Positions 8,829 through 18,286 of a stretch of 64,000 bases of DNA are shown here, in pieces. The position numbers were made by a program, and so were the translations under genes. Within the stretch, counting starts at the first letter, position 1; every line of letters starts with the position of its first letter. The notes under the pieces are model-generated. The model did no database searches and was not told where the DNA came from. It saw only the letters and a list, made by a program, of their open reading frames with translations. Source of the DNA: Eremothecium cymbalariae DBVPG#7215 (taxonomy: Eukaryota; Ascomycota; Saccharomycetes; Saccharomycetales; Saccharomycetaceae); NCBI RefSeq assembly GCF_000235365.1, contig NC_016450.1:806001-870000 (forward strand). Direction: 5' to 3'.

Positions 8829-11800
8829 CTATTTTGGTTCAATGTTGTAGCGTAACCTAATACCCATAGCTGCCAACTCAGAGTCCAGATATTTAAGTAC
8901 AAATGGAATTGCGACAGTTGTAGTGTTACTACCACCAACAAATTTGTTACCTTGACCGTCTTCCCAGATGTGTGAATCATCAATAAACACGGAATCATCT
9001 TCATATTGGGAAAGCATTTTCTTGGCGTCGTCAAACGTAACAGCACAACGACGACAGCGAATAGTGGACATAGAACCAATTCTTGGGACGCTTGATTGTG
9101 TGGTCAAAATAGAGCCACATTCACGACAAACGGCGGATTGACTGTAATCAGAGGAATTCAGTAGACGATCTTGAAGCAAGAAGGATGTACCGTGACCGAT
9201 CAAAGCGTCTCTTTCCATCTCACCAACACGAATACCACCATGCCTCTTTCTACCTTTAACTGGTTGCATAGTTAAACTATTAACAGGGCCCGTAGAACGA
9301 ACCTGAAACTTGTCGTTAACCATGTGACGCAATCTTTGATAGTAGACCACGCCAATGTAGATATCAGCTCTTAATTCCTCGCCAGTCACACCCGAATACA
9401 TGGGTTCATTCCCATGATAGTTATAACCAGCCTTTAACAATTGATCACCAAAGTAGTCTGCCGGAGTGTCACTTTCGTTGAAAGTCCATGGGGTGGAATC
9501 TTGAGCAATTCCATGCAAAGCACCCGCTTTACCAGCTAGCGATTCGACAAACATACCAATAGTCATACGCGAAGGGAAAGCATGGGGGTTGATAATGACA
9601 TCGGGTTGCATACCCGTCTCAGTGAAGGGCATATCGATCGTTGGCCATTTTCTGGAGCACACACCTTTCTGACCGTGCCTGGAAGAAAATTTATCACCAA
9701 TTTGAGGAATTCTCCTAACGCGATATTTAATAGTCACACACTGCAATTCTTGAAATTTGTTGGATTCGTCACCAATTAAGTTTACCTCTTCAATATAAGC
9801 CGGTTCACTAGAATGGTATGTCTTGATCTTCGTCTTATTTAACGTATCATCAAAATAGGCACAAATAGGATCTCCTTCTTCGACATATGTTCCTAAAATT
9901 GGCATACCGTCATCATCCAATTTTTCAAGCCATTCTTTTGGCCACTCGTCATTACCAAAACCAAAATGCTGGGTAATTGGATCACCACGGCTTCTATTCA
10001 TGGATAAATCAACTTTCTCTGTCTTGTAAACCGTACCATATGCAAAACCCCTTTCATCTGCTGACTTATTAATGATCATTGCGTCATCCATATCGTAACC
10101 AGTATATGAAATAACTGCTACGACAGCGTTGGTGCCGTTAGGGAAGTCATCCATACCATAATCATCGTATAACTTAGCCTTAACAATGGGAGTTTGTCCG
10201 GTTTGTAGCCGGTATAATTTATTATCAGAACGATGGCATAGAGGCACACCAGGAGTACCCATAGTTTGCTTACCCATCTGGCATTGATACATATTTCTTG
10301 GCGACTGGTTGAAGTCAGAAAATGGGGTTAAATTTGCCAAAATAGAGAGAATATTGGTAGGTGAAAACTCTACGTGAGTGTGAACATTATTCTGTATCTC
10401 TTGAGGCGTAACAGCGATGTTCATGTAGACTTGCTCAAATGGACCAACAATGTCTTCTTTATCTAGTGGTAAGTAACGAACCGGACGCATCATTCTGGAA
10501 TGACCACCAAAAATATACAATCCTGGATATTGACCACGAGAAGAGGGTGGGACATATCCAACTTCTAAGTCCACTGACAAACCTGGAGTTTTGCCTTCGA
10601 CTTTCCAAAATCTAAGAGTATCTGCTACAATCCTACCTTGTTCGTGAGAGCACCAGCCAATAATTTTACCATCTAACTGAATACAACACATGGAAGGACC
10701 AGCGGCAGAAACATTTGAGGCTGGAGAAACACCAAGCGCATACAATATCGAAGGAATTTTAGAGACATCAGTCTGTGTGGTAGAAATTTTACACTTATGA
10801 GCAAAATGATTCAATAATCCACACGGAGAACCATCTGGTGTGTGAACAGGACATAAGAAACCCCAAGATTCAGGCAACAATTTTCTGACTGTGGTAGTCT
10901 TTAATTGTGCAAAAAATGAACCTCTGTGAACCATTCTGAAATGTGATATAAAACGGTAAAAATTAATCTTTTCTGCAACAACAGTATAACCAGAAACTTG
11001 TTGTAAATCTAAACCAGATTGGGAAACCAAATTACCTGTGGATAAAAAGTATTGTAGCTTAGCACCAATATTTTCGTTTACCCTCATGAGAACTCTGCTC
11101 ATGTACTTGCGATCTTTGAAGTTAACGGCAATACCACGATTGACATCAGATTGGATTTGAAGTCTAATATTCTGCAAGTATTCCTCAATTTTTTCCTTAA
11201 TAATCATACCATATAAGAAACCACCTAACAATACTTCCTGATGTTGCGTGGCGTCAGGATTATCCGGTGAACACTCGCCTGCAACTAAACAATATAATTT
11301 TCTGATCATGAACATCAGCATCCTCGACTTATCGATATTATCCTTACCCAAATGAACTAAAACAATTCGTTTAAGGAATTCTTTCCCGACTTCGTAGTCA
11401 GTCATATCCAGAGATGCCTGGAACACAACGCGAAACTTATCCCCCAAATATTGCAGAACTTGCCTACAGTTTTGTAAATGAGGATATCTCTTTTTGAAAC
11501 TACGCAACAAAAGTTCCAATCTATCTGTTAAAAATGAATTGGACGTATCAGCACCAACAATACCATCAAATATTTCTCTATCACTCATATCATTAAGGGC
11601 CTTTAAGATCATCACAACAGGAACCAAGTATTCATTTTTTCTCCAAGAAAATCTAAAAGTAACTTGACCGTCGTTCAAGTAATGCAAAACATTTGTTTGG
11701 GACGTCTGATCTGGTCTAACCGACCTAATCTGCACACCATAAGGAGAATAGGATGCTCCCCTATTAGCAAATGATGGCCTAATTATTGCCATCGGATGGT

Positions 11801-12416
11801 TTCTACGTTGTACAATCAACATTCTAATTAACTTTTCAATACCATTAACAATAAAGTATCCCCCCATTTCATCAGATTCCTCTTTATGCTCAACTAATTC
11901 GTATGGCGAAAGCTTGTCCAGATGGCATCTGTTGCTCTGCAACATAATTGGCAACGAGCCACAGTCCCTTACCTCTGTGTATGTCTCCTCCCCATCATTA
12001 ACAACCCAATTCAATTTCAGCAGCAGCTTGCCCTTGTATGACGCCAATCGCTGCCTACATTCAGAGGGAAACACTTTCCTTTCAACAGCAGATGATACAC
12101 CGTCATTTGATAATGGTTTAGTAATAGACACCTGCTCAATGTTTAAAGCTAGCTTGTTACCCAGGTAGTTCGGGTTTTCAGAGCTTGCTTTACCATCAAA
12201 TAATACCTTTGTTCCAATATCACGAACTCCCTGATTCAAAAGACCATCATTTACTCCTGCTGTCAACGCATTGAATGAACCAATGTGAGGTTGGACTGCT
12301 TCTTGCAACAGTGGGAAGGCAGACTTATCCTTCGGGGGATTGATGAACCGAGACTCACGTTCCAGAGTACGAAAATGAGCAGTTCTATTAGCAGAAAGGG
12401 TTTCAGTAACGCTCAT
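8829..12416 (-). CDS. RPA135: RNA polymerase I second-largest subunit (A135)
   Basis: The 1195-residue protein aligns end to end with S. cerevisiae Rpa135 (1203), starting with TAHFRTLERESRFINPPKDK, which separates it from Rpb2 and Ret1. It forms one side of the Pol I active cleft in the nucleolus and makes the 35S pre-rRNA. Visible landmarks are the lobe/protrusion (RNHPMAIIRPSFANRGASYS), the fork and hybrid-binding region (GYDMDDAMIINKSADERG), the switch motif (GDKFSSRHGQKG) and the C-terminal zinc site C1097/C1100 with C1121/C1124. The upstream region has RRPE-like and PAC-like elements seen in ribosome-biogenesis genes. Confidence 0.98.
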   Translation of the reverse strand: MSVTETLSANRTAHFRTLERESRFINPPKDKSAFPLLQEAVQPHIGSFNALTAGVNDGLLNQGVRDIGTKVLFDGKASSENPNYLGNKLALNIEQVSITKPLSNDGVSSAVERKVFPSECRQRLASYKGKLLLKLNWVVNDGEETYTEVRDCGSLPIMLQSNRCHLDKLSPYELVEHKEESDEMGGYFIVNGIEKLIRMLIVQRRNHPMAIIRPSFANRGASYSPYGVQIRSVRPDQTSQTNVLHYLNDGQVTFRFSWRKNEYLVPVVMILKALNDMSDREIFDGIVGADTSNSFLTDRLELLLRSFKKRYPHLQNCRQVLQYLGDKFRVVFQASLDMTDYEVGKEFLKRIVLVHLGKDNIDKSRMLMFMIRKLYCLVAGECSPDNPDATQHQEVLLGGFLYGMIIKEKIEEYLQNIRLQIQSDVNRGIAVNFKDRKYMSRVLMRVNENIGAKLQYFLSTGNLVSQSGLDLQQVSGYTVVAEKINFYRFISHFRMVHRGSFFAQLKTTTVRKLLPESWGFLCPVHTPDGSPCGLLNHFAHKCKISTTQTDVSKIPSILYALGVSPASNVSAAGPSMCCIQLDGKIIGWCSHEQGRIVADTLRFWKVEGKTPGLSVDLEVGYVPPSSRGQYPGLYIFGGHSRMMRPVRYLPLDKEDIVGPFEQVYMNIAVTPQEIQNNVHTHVEFSPTNILSILANLTPFSDFNQSPRNMYQCQMGKQTMGTPGVPLCHRSDNKLYRLQTGQTPIVKAKLYDDYGMDDFPNGTNAVVAVISYTGYDMDDAMIINKSADERGFAYGTVYKTEKVDLSMNRSRGDPITQHFGFGNDEWPKEWLEKLDDDGMPILGTYVEEGDPICAYFDDTLNKTKIKTYHSSEPAYIEEVNLIGDESNKFQELQCVTIKYRVRRIPQIGDKFSSRHGQKGVCSRKWPTIDMPFTETGMQPDVIINPHAFPSRMTIGMFVESLAGKAGALHGIAQDSTPWTFNESDTPADYFGDQLLKAGYNYHGNEPMYSGVTGEELRADIYIGVVYYQRLRHMVNDKFQVRSTGPVNSLTMQPVKGRKRHGGIRVGEMERDALIGHGTSFLLQDRLLNSSDYSQSAVCRECGSILTTQSSVPRIGSMSTIRCRRCAVTFDDAKKMLSQYEDDSVFIDDSHIWEDGQGNKFVGGSNTTTVAIPFVLKYLDSELAAMGIRLRYNIEPK

Positions 12417-12513
12417 CTTGATACAAGAGCCTTTCCCAATATAAGATAATATTCACAAGATACTGCTTCAATCAATCAATGTGTATCTATAAACTTCAAT
12501 GATTTTTAAAAAT

Positions 12514-12534
12514 AAGAAAATTTTTAGTGATGAG
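12514..12534 (-). promoter_or_regulatory. RRPE-like and PAC-like elements of RPA135
   Basis: An AAGAAAATTTTTAG stretch at 12512-12526 resembles the RRPE element. GTGATGAG at 12527-12534 is one base from the PAC core GCGATGAG. They lie about 100 bases upstream of the RPA135 ATG. In S. cerevisiae this pair marks ribosome-biogenesis promoters bound by Stb3 and Dot6/Tod6. The match is partial. Confidence 0.4.
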
Positions 12535-12657
12535 ATGATACAATCAAATATGGAAAAATTTCTTTTTTTAGACAAAATTTTCCTCTTTAAATGATCATGT
12601 GATACCAATTCATTGACTATTACCACCTAGAGTATCTCCCGTCCACAGGTATAAGGA

Positions 12658-12730
12658 GCCTTGTTGGCGCAATCGGTAGCGCGTATGACTCTTAATCATA
12701 AGGTTACGGGTTCGAGCCCCGTACAGGGCT
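12658..12730 (+). tRNA. tRNA-Lys, anticodon CUU
   Basis: The 73-base gene folds as a full cloverleaf without an intron. The acceptor strands are GCCTTGT and ACAGGGC with discriminator T at 12730. The anticodon stem TATGA/TCATA encloses the loop CTCTTAA, with anticodon CTT at 12691-12693. The B box GGTTCGAGCC is intact. It closely matches S. cerevisiae tK(CUU). A TTTTT run at 12735-12739 should terminate Pol III. Confidence 0.97.
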
Positions 12731-12734
12731 TATA

Positions 12735-12739
12735 TTTTT
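12735..12739 (+). terminator. Pol III oligo-T terminator of tRNA-Lys
   Basis: Five consecutive T residues begin five bases after the end of the tRNA, which is the usual Pol III stop signal. Confidence 0.7.
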
Positions 12740-13346
12740 ACTCTCCGTACGAGCAGGGCATCGCTTGCACGAAGTCCACCCTGCGGGCATCTTCCTCACC
12801 TGTCACCATCAATTGTATTTGTATATAGGATCTGCATGCATGCACGTGCCTTTAACCCAGGATTTGACCGATTAACCACTCCATACGATATTGCAGCTTA
12901 ATTATGGATTATCTTTCCCCCTCAAGGTGGCACGGTCATATATCGGAACCTTAATTCTCTATTAAGCGGACATCAAGCTGTTTATAATTGGAAACCATTA
13001 TAAATCATTTTTAGATAAAAAAATCTAATATGTACTGTTTGAAGCTATTATTAGTTACAATGGGTCTAACATCAGAAGCTGGAGCCCATGGTTTTGGGGT
13101 AGCAAAAGGTATAATCGCATCGTGTATTTGTCATTAGTTCGATCAAGGAAGTAGCATGAATAGAATCCGATGAGAATCCTTTACCATTCTTGTATAGAAT
13201 CAGGTAAAATTAAAAATATATAAAAGGAGGCTGGATATTCAAATAACGATTCTACTTGTCTTGGCTCATTATCAAAGCCGCTACTATATCACTAACATAG
13301 TTTGTTGAGACACAGAACTATATACCATAAAAAAAGATATCGCAAA
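12740..13346. other. Intergenic upstream of the first CWP-like gene
   Basis: No gene is seen. The region holds one member (13065-13099) of a bipartite repeated sequence shared with 17148-17187. No LTR or other tRNA-associated transposon remnant was recognised. Confidence 0.45.
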
Positions 13347-13851
13347 ATGAGAAACATGATTCTTGGCTCCATTGTCACCGCTCTTTCCATAGTTGGCTCC
13401 GTTTTTTGCTGACAGCCAAGCCTTCTACCCAATAGTGTTGCACCATGGCAGTGACATTCAATACAAACCTTTAACGGAAAAAGATGGATACTTCTACTTG
13501 GGCGGAGACGGAGGTAAGCCGTTTACAGTTACAGAATTTGGTTCTGTGAGATATGGCGATGATTCCTACATCAGCATTGCTACCGATGGCAAGCTACTCA
13601 TTGCGGACGACTTGATAAGCAAGCCCACAGAGCCACCTACTTTTGGTTTGAGTTTCGCCATCGCCAATACCGTACTAACCTACAAAGGGGCCAACAGCTT
13701 CTATGCTGTTCCAGCGGGCCCTGGACAATACGTCATCAGTAGCGAATCAGCTGAAAATGCCATCCCAATTTTCTTGCGCGCTCAGCTAAAGGATGGTAAC
13801 GTTATCGAAGACTTCACGCCAATTTACGCCAACCCACCAACTCATACATAG
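13347..13851 (+). pseudogene. CWP1-like secreted cell-wall protein, frameshifted and without GPI tail
   Basis: ATG 13347 opens a signal peptide (MRNMILGSIVTALSIVGSVF) that stops at a TGA right after a run of six T (13412-13417). One T fewer would join it to the next frame, which runs to 13851 and reads ADSQAFYPIVLHHGSDIQY. That domain parallels the ADSEEFGL..SGSDLQY start of Cwp1. The domain is about 150 residues of beta-rich sequence (YFYLGGDGGKPFTV, TDGKLLIADD). It ends PPTHT with no Ser/Thr-rich stalk or GPI signal, unlike the neighbour at 14699. It is either a decaying tandem copy, a secreted unanchored form with a sequence error in the T run, or a polymorphic allele. Synteny with YJU2 supports a CWP1/CWP2 origin. 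Confidence 0.7.
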
Positions 13852-14698
13852 AAAAATTCTCTACTCACATGACGAAACTGCTGATCCGCCAACATCATGC
13901 CATCCCCGTCGTCGTCCTACCTCCGCGGGATCTAAAACGATCATCCTGCGCTATAAAACATATGCTTACTGACTGACAGTGCCTTTCAAAACCTACGTAT
14001 CAAGTATATAAAAAAGACCCTCTAAAAAATCTATACATGAATCAATATGAATAAAGGCTCCAAAAATATCGTTGCTAAACTTATTAGCTCTGGGGGAGGT
14101 CAACACCGTACGTCTCTGCAATATATCGATCAAACCTTACGGCCTGACACCGCACGATATCCTTCGAACTTCGTGATTTGCCTGCTGCATGGTCCATCGC
14201 CCGGCTGTCTCCGTTTGCGTTTTAAGCATTGCCTAGATCTCTTCGAGGGCATTTGAAAATCGCCTTAACGGAAAATCCAACGGCATGCATATTTCAAGTA
14301 TGTAAAAGACGACATCGCGTCATATTAGTATCTAAATATAGTCATACGTTTTGCCCCTTCCTTGGCTGTCTTCGTGGCAGTATAACGTGGGAATGTAGGC
14401 ACATGATCTGCATACTCGAGTTGAGCGGTCAGAGCTGGATGGGGCAAATGCTTCTATTTAGAGAACAAACTCTTTACTCGCAATGGGTTCTTTGCTAGAA
14501 AAATGGGATGGTTTTTTCTATAGACTGCAAGTTATGGAATAAAAGAAAAAAATTATATATATATATATCGGCAGTTTAGTTTGCTTAGAAGTAGTTAACG
14601 GCTTGTTAGACTTGATCTTAGGCATCTGATACCAAAGCCATACGGAAATCCGAGTCTATCGTTTATTAAAAGAGGAAGAACAATAAAAATTACAAATA
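13852..14698. other. Intergenic between the two CWP-like genes
   Basis: No gene is supported; the frames at 14047-14498 look like chance. A short AT dinucleotide run lies at about 14552-14568, ahead of the second cell-wall gene. The sequence after 13851 shows no Ser/Thr-rich coding remnant that would complete the first gene. Confidence 0.5.
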
Positions 14699-15526
14699 AT
14701 GAGAATAACTAGTGGAAGTATTTTATGCATTGGTGCGTTATTGAAGTCAGTTATGGGCGATTCTGAATCGTTTGGGTTGTTGATGATTCATTCTGGTTCG
14801 CGTTTCCAGTATGCTTCTGTGTATGCTGAAGATAAAGATTTGTTCGTTGGTTCTAGTTCGAAGTCTTTGTCAGGTGTTGTTACAGATGCCGGTAAGTTGT
14901 TGTTGTCCGACGGTACGTATGCGGTTGTAGAGGAAGATGGCGACGTGGAGGAGGGTTCCGAGCAGGAAGGCTCTGTTGGGTTTACTATCGTTGGAGGACA
15001 CCTCCGATACCTGAATCAAGAGCTTTTCAGTGCTGCTCCTAAGGGGAATAACAAGTTTGCTTTGGCTTACAACACGTCGATTGATGGATCTGTTGATGTT
15101 GCTGTCCGTGCTCAGTCTACTAATGGTACCGCTCCTGATTTCATTCCAGGTTCTACGGGCTCCAACTCGACTACTACTTTTAGCAGCACAGCGTCCGTGG
15201 GTACTACCTCTGTTCCAGCTCCAGGTGTGAACACCACTGTGGGTGTGCACACTACCGTTACAAAGACCATTACTTCCTGCAACGACAGTGGGAAATGTAC
15301 CAAAATCGAGACAACCTACCCAACCACCGTTCCAGTTATCACCACTGAACCATCGAGCGCTCCAGCATCCAGTGCTCCAACATCCAGTGGCAGCCATTCG
15401 TCGTCCGCGCCAGCTAGTTCGGCCTCATCCACATCCAGTGTGCCTGTTCAAACGGTTAACGGTGCGGCCAGAGTTATCGCCGGTCTTGGGTCTGGTGCTA
15501 TGTTTGCCCTTGCCTTGTTGCTATGA
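14699..15526 (+). CDS. CWP1: GPI-anchored cell-wall mannoprotein, CWP1-like
   Basis: The 275-residue protein begins with a signal peptide (MRITSGSILCIGALLKSVMG) followed by DSESFGLLMIHSGSRFQYAS, which parallels the Cwp1 N-terminus. The globular part includes TDAGKLLLSDGTYAVVEEDG and VGFTIVGGHLRY, again as in Cwp1. A Ser/Thr/Ala/Pro-rich stalk of about 80 residues follows. The C-terminus (VIAGLGSGAMFALALLL) is a GPI-attachment signal. A TKTITSCNDSGKCTK segment near residue 188 is shared with several yeast wall proteins. It should be cross-linked to beta-glucan in the wall. Synteny with YJU2 matches YKL096W. It pairs in tandem with the shorter, broken gene at 13347. Confidence 0.88.
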   Translation: MRITSGSILCIGALLKSVMGDSESFGLLMIHSGSRFQYASVYAEDKDLFVGSSSKSLSGVVTDAGKLLLSDGTYAVVEEDGDVEEGSEQEGSVGFTIVGGHLRYLNQELFSAAPKGNNKFALAYNTSIDGSVDVAVRAQSTNGTAPDFIPGSTGSNSTTTFSSTASVGTTSVPAPGVNTTVGVHTTVTKTITSCNDSGKCTKIETTYPTTVPVITTEPSSAPASSAPTSSGSHSSSAPASSASSTSSVPVQTVNGAARVIAGLGSGAMFALALLL

Positions 15527-15915
15527 TTCTGATATGAAAAGTTACAGTGCTACTGGCCAGCTGGCGATAATCATGGAAATGTTATATGTTTGTGATACGA
15601 AAATGGCGAGACAAGCCTGCTTCAAATTAAAAAAAGGCTGGCGATACTTGTTCACGATGCACCATAGTTGTGAGATCTAATTATTATGCCACCTTTATGG
15701 TATTATAAATTATATATTTTAGTTCTTTTTAATTGACGTTTTCTTTTTTTCTGAGATTTGTCACGTTTTAGGTTTTTTGTAAAAGTGCTCGCCTGCTCTC
15801 AGGCAGAAGTTCGTCATCATCACCATGCCCGATGATGAAACAGTAAGTGAGGATTGGAAATAATATATATACCCCCCCCCCCCAAGTTACCGAATAAAAG
15901 GATCAATAGAACACA
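15527..15915. other. Intergenic upstream of YJU2 with a C12 tract
   Basis: No gene is supported. A run of 12 C lies at 15872-15883, about 32 bases ahead of the YJU2 ATG. A 12-codon upstream frame opens at about 15824 (MPDDETVSEDWK) and ends before the C run; if transcribed it would be a uORF, which is unproven. Confidence 0.5.
15872..15883 (+). repeat. Poly-C tract (12 C)
   Basis: Twelve consecutive C residues lie in otherwise AT-rich intergenic DNA between a TATATATA stretch and the YJU2 start. Confidence 0.9.
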
Positions 15916-16740
15916 ATGTCAGAGAGGAAGGTTATCAACAAATACTACCCACCGGATTATGATCCGCAGAAGGCGGAGAAGCAGGTGCGACAGCTTTCCA
16001 AGAAGCTAAAAACGATGCGGCAAGACAGTGTTACCATCAGATTAATGACGCCTTTCAGCATACGATGTTTAAAATGTTCAGAGTACATTCCCAAGTTTAG
16101 AAAGTTCAATGGGAAGAAAGAGGTGCTTCCGGAAAAGTATTTGGAAACCATTAAAATATACCGGTTAAGCATCAAGTGTCCTCGCTGCAATAGTATGATT
16201 TCCTTTAAAACTGATCCCAACCGAGGTGACTACACCATGGAGGTTGGTGGTGTGCGTAACTATACCAAGGAGAATAATAACTCTCAAATTAAACCAGATG
16301 AGTCTACAGAAGAGACTCTAGAACGGTTGCTAAAGGAAGAAGAAGAACAAAACCTCACAGAAGAACAAAAAGGGAAGGACAGATTGGAGCACTTGGAAGA
16401 GCGCCTTGCAAAACTACAACAGGAACAGGCGGATGACGAGGCTATTGAGGCCTTGCAGAAAAACAACCTGCTGCGCATGAAAAGAGCAGCTGCTCTTGAC
16501 ATGCTCTCAGAACCTTCAAAAGTTGACGAAGAACAGGACAATCTCGATGACTTAACTGCACAAGCCTTCCGCCAATACGAAGACCAAGAGCCTAAAGAAC
16601 CAGAAAAATCATTAGAATCATCCACTAAAGAAACGAAGTCGCCCCAAACTCTTATCCCCACGAAGATACAGGTTAAGAAAAAACACACATCAAACTCCCT
16701 AGGCGTTGTCGTCAAGAAAAGGAAAACCAAGAAGCATTAG
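15916..16740 (+). CDS. YJU2: Splicing factor Yju2 (Cwc16)
   Basis: The 274-residue protein starts MSERKVINKYYPPDYDPQKA, as in S. cerevisiae Yju2 (278). Yju2 joins the spliceosome with the Prp19 complex and promotes the first catalytic step after Prp2 action. The N-terminal half carries the paired CxxC zinc motifs, IRCLKCSEYIPK and IKCPRCNSMISF, and the family signature YTMEVGGVRNY. The second half is a charged coiled coil (about residues 125-195) and a basic tail ending VKKRKTKKH. It lies next to the CWP genes as in S. cerevisiae (YKL095W-YKL096W). Both flanks carry unusual poly-C tracts. Confidence 0.96.
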   Translation: MSERKVINKYYPPDYDPQKAEKQVRQLSKKLKTMRQDSVTIRLMTPFSIRCLKCSEYIPKFRKFNGKKEVLPEKYLETIKIYRLSIKCPRCNSMISFKTDPNRGDYTMEVGGVRNYTKENNNSQIKPDESTEETLERLLKEEEEQNLTEEQKGKDRLEHLEERLAKLQQEQADDEAIEALQKNNLLRMKRAAALDMLSEPSKVDEEQDNLDDLTAQAFRQYEDQEPKEPEKSLESSTKETKSPQTLIPTKIQVKKKHTSNSLGVVVKKRKTKKH

Positions 16741-17239
16741 GCTTGACACATGCAAACTGTCTCCCTGGATCTACATCACCCCCCCCCCCCCCCCCCTACA
16801 AACTGTTGTTTCTTATTATCTGGCACTGTGCTTTCTATGGATAGAATAAACTACAAGTCGCGCTAAGATTTATACTAAGTAAATAGCCTACTGTAACATA
16901 CTCATCTGTCCCATTTTGAAGCTGCTACAGCTACACACCTATCTCCCGATTAAATCCATCTAAAAGAATGCACCCAAGGATAAATCATATTCAGAATGGA
17001 GACAAGCGCTGTCGTTACCACATTGAACTCCTCAAACAATAGGTTCATTAGTTAATCCAAAGCAATTCATTGATGCTTTTCACTCCGCTAAACTGTGGAG
17101 TAAGCTTCAACGGACACAAATCACCGAAAAAAAATGGTAACCAATGGTCTAACATCACACCTAAACATTATATACATGGTTTTGGGGCGTATATTATATA
17201 TATACAGGAAGCATTACAAAGAATATTAGTCGTTAACAA
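16741..17239. other. Intergenic between YJU2 and the MBR1/ISF1 homologue
   Basis: Holds the C18 tract and, at 17148-17187, the second member of the bipartite repeat also found at 13065-13099. No gene seen. A TATATATA run at about 17192-17203 may serve the downstream gene. Confidence 0.5.
16779..16796 (+). repeat. Poly-C tract (18 C)
   Basis: Eighteen consecutive C residues begin about 38 bases after the YJU2 stop codon. This is the longest G/C homopolymer in the window and a second one beside the same gene. Confidence 0.9.
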
Positions 17240-18286
17240 ATGTCTTTTGATCAAAGTGGTACTTCTCTAAATAGCGTATTTACTATGGTTCCCAATACCC
17301 AGAAGATTCAGGACTCATTGCAAGGTTTTCGTCTGCAGTCACCACAGCAGCAACGTCCAGCACAACAAGTACAACAGCAACAACCAGAAAACCAAAGACA
17401 GCAGCAGTATCAACACCAACAACAAGCAGGAAATGAAATATGCCAATGTAAGAATGGGATGAAGATTTTTGAGCGATCTGTGGAGGACCAGTGTTCTGAT
17501 GTGTGGTATTCGGATACCTCGGATGAGGATAAAAGCGACATTGAAGAAGAATTAGATCCTCTAAAAGAGGTAGAGAAGCATAAACATCGAAAGGGGCGTC
17601 ATAATGGGGCTGTTAACTCATGTTTAGATAGCAAAGCTGGTGGAGGAGGTTTACAGGGGCAAGGGAGTGGCAATATGAGGAAAATAGGGACTTCGCGTAC
17701 TGCAAGTTGCGGCACCACAAGTACTAATAAGAAATCACAGATTTGTTCTCGGTGCCACCGCCTAAAGCCAGTAAGGTCACACTCGAGAAGCGCTTTTGAT
17801 TTAGAGGAACTGGCGATCAATAGACCGAGGACGAACAGTATCATGCTACAACTATCCAGACAAACGACAAGGCAGAGCTTTTTGGATGGTAACAATACTA
17901 CCACAGGCAGTATTGTTACTCATTCTGCAAACGACGGCAATCCTTTAGATGAAACTATGTGTAGAACTAGGTCACGTTCATCCTTCACCGCTATACCGAC
18001 TCATGTCTACAGTCTAGAGAAATACATTAGTACTGAATTGGATTCAGCAACGGAATCCTTCTTTGACAAGGACGTCAAAATATCAGATTCTTCCCCAACA
18101 GAGGTTCAAAGTAGTATTGCATCTCCTAATTTTCCAAGTTCGTCCGCAAGCATATCTCTAAGTTTTGCAAGTTTGAGTTCTAACTCTAATATAAATGACA
18201 AGCTTTCTCCACCCCCCATCTTCCTGGATCAACGCAAAAGAAGGAAATCCCACATCGAAATGTCACTTTCTGAATCTTTCCAGTGA
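17240..18286 (+). CDS. MBR1/ISF1 family protein
   Basis: The 348-residue protein is low-complexity: an N-terminal Gln-rich stretch (about residues 33-68), an acidic patch (DTSDEDKSDIEEELD) and a Ser-rich C-terminus. One compact conserved-looking segment carries CSRCHRLKPVRSHSRSAFDL. Its place just before BUD2 and NAM7 matches both MBR1 (YKL093W, next to BUD2) and ISF1 (YMR081C, next to NAM7). It is therefore probably the single pre-duplication ancestor of that pair. In S. cerevisiae these genes promote respiratory growth under stress by an unclear mechanism. The assignment rests mainly on synteny; no catalytic domain is visible. Confidence 0.75.
   Translation: MSFDQSGTSLNSVFTMVPNTQKIQDSLQGFRLQSPQQQRPAQQVQQQQPENQRQQQYQHQQQAGNEICQCKNGMKIFERSVEDQCSDVWYSDTSDEDKSDIEEELDPLKEVEKHKHRKGRHNGAVNSCLDSKAGGGGLQGQGSGNMRKIGTSRTASCGTTSTNKKSQICSRCHRLKPVRSHSRSAFDLEELAINRPRTNSIMLQLSRQTTRQSFLDGNNTTTGSIVTHSANDGNPLDETMCRTRSRSSFTAIPTHVYSLEKYISTELDSATESFFDKDVKISDSSPTEVQSSIASPNFPSSSASISLSFASLSSNSNINDKLSPPPIFLDQRKRRKSHIEMSLSESFQ

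Noticed and set aside
8829..12416. RNA polymerase II subunit RPB2
   Set aside because: The catalytic motifs are shared by all second-largest subunits, but the N-terminus (FRTLERESRFINPPKDK) and the whole alignment match the Pol I subunit Rpa135.
12731..13346. LTR or transposon remnant beside the tRNA gene
   Set aside because: Yeast tRNA genes often attract Ty elements, so I looked for TG...CA-bounded direct repeats and found none.
16284..16730. Minus-strand ORF of 148 residues inside YJU2
   Set aside because: It is the Ser/Phe-rich shadow of an acidic and lysine-rich coding strand.
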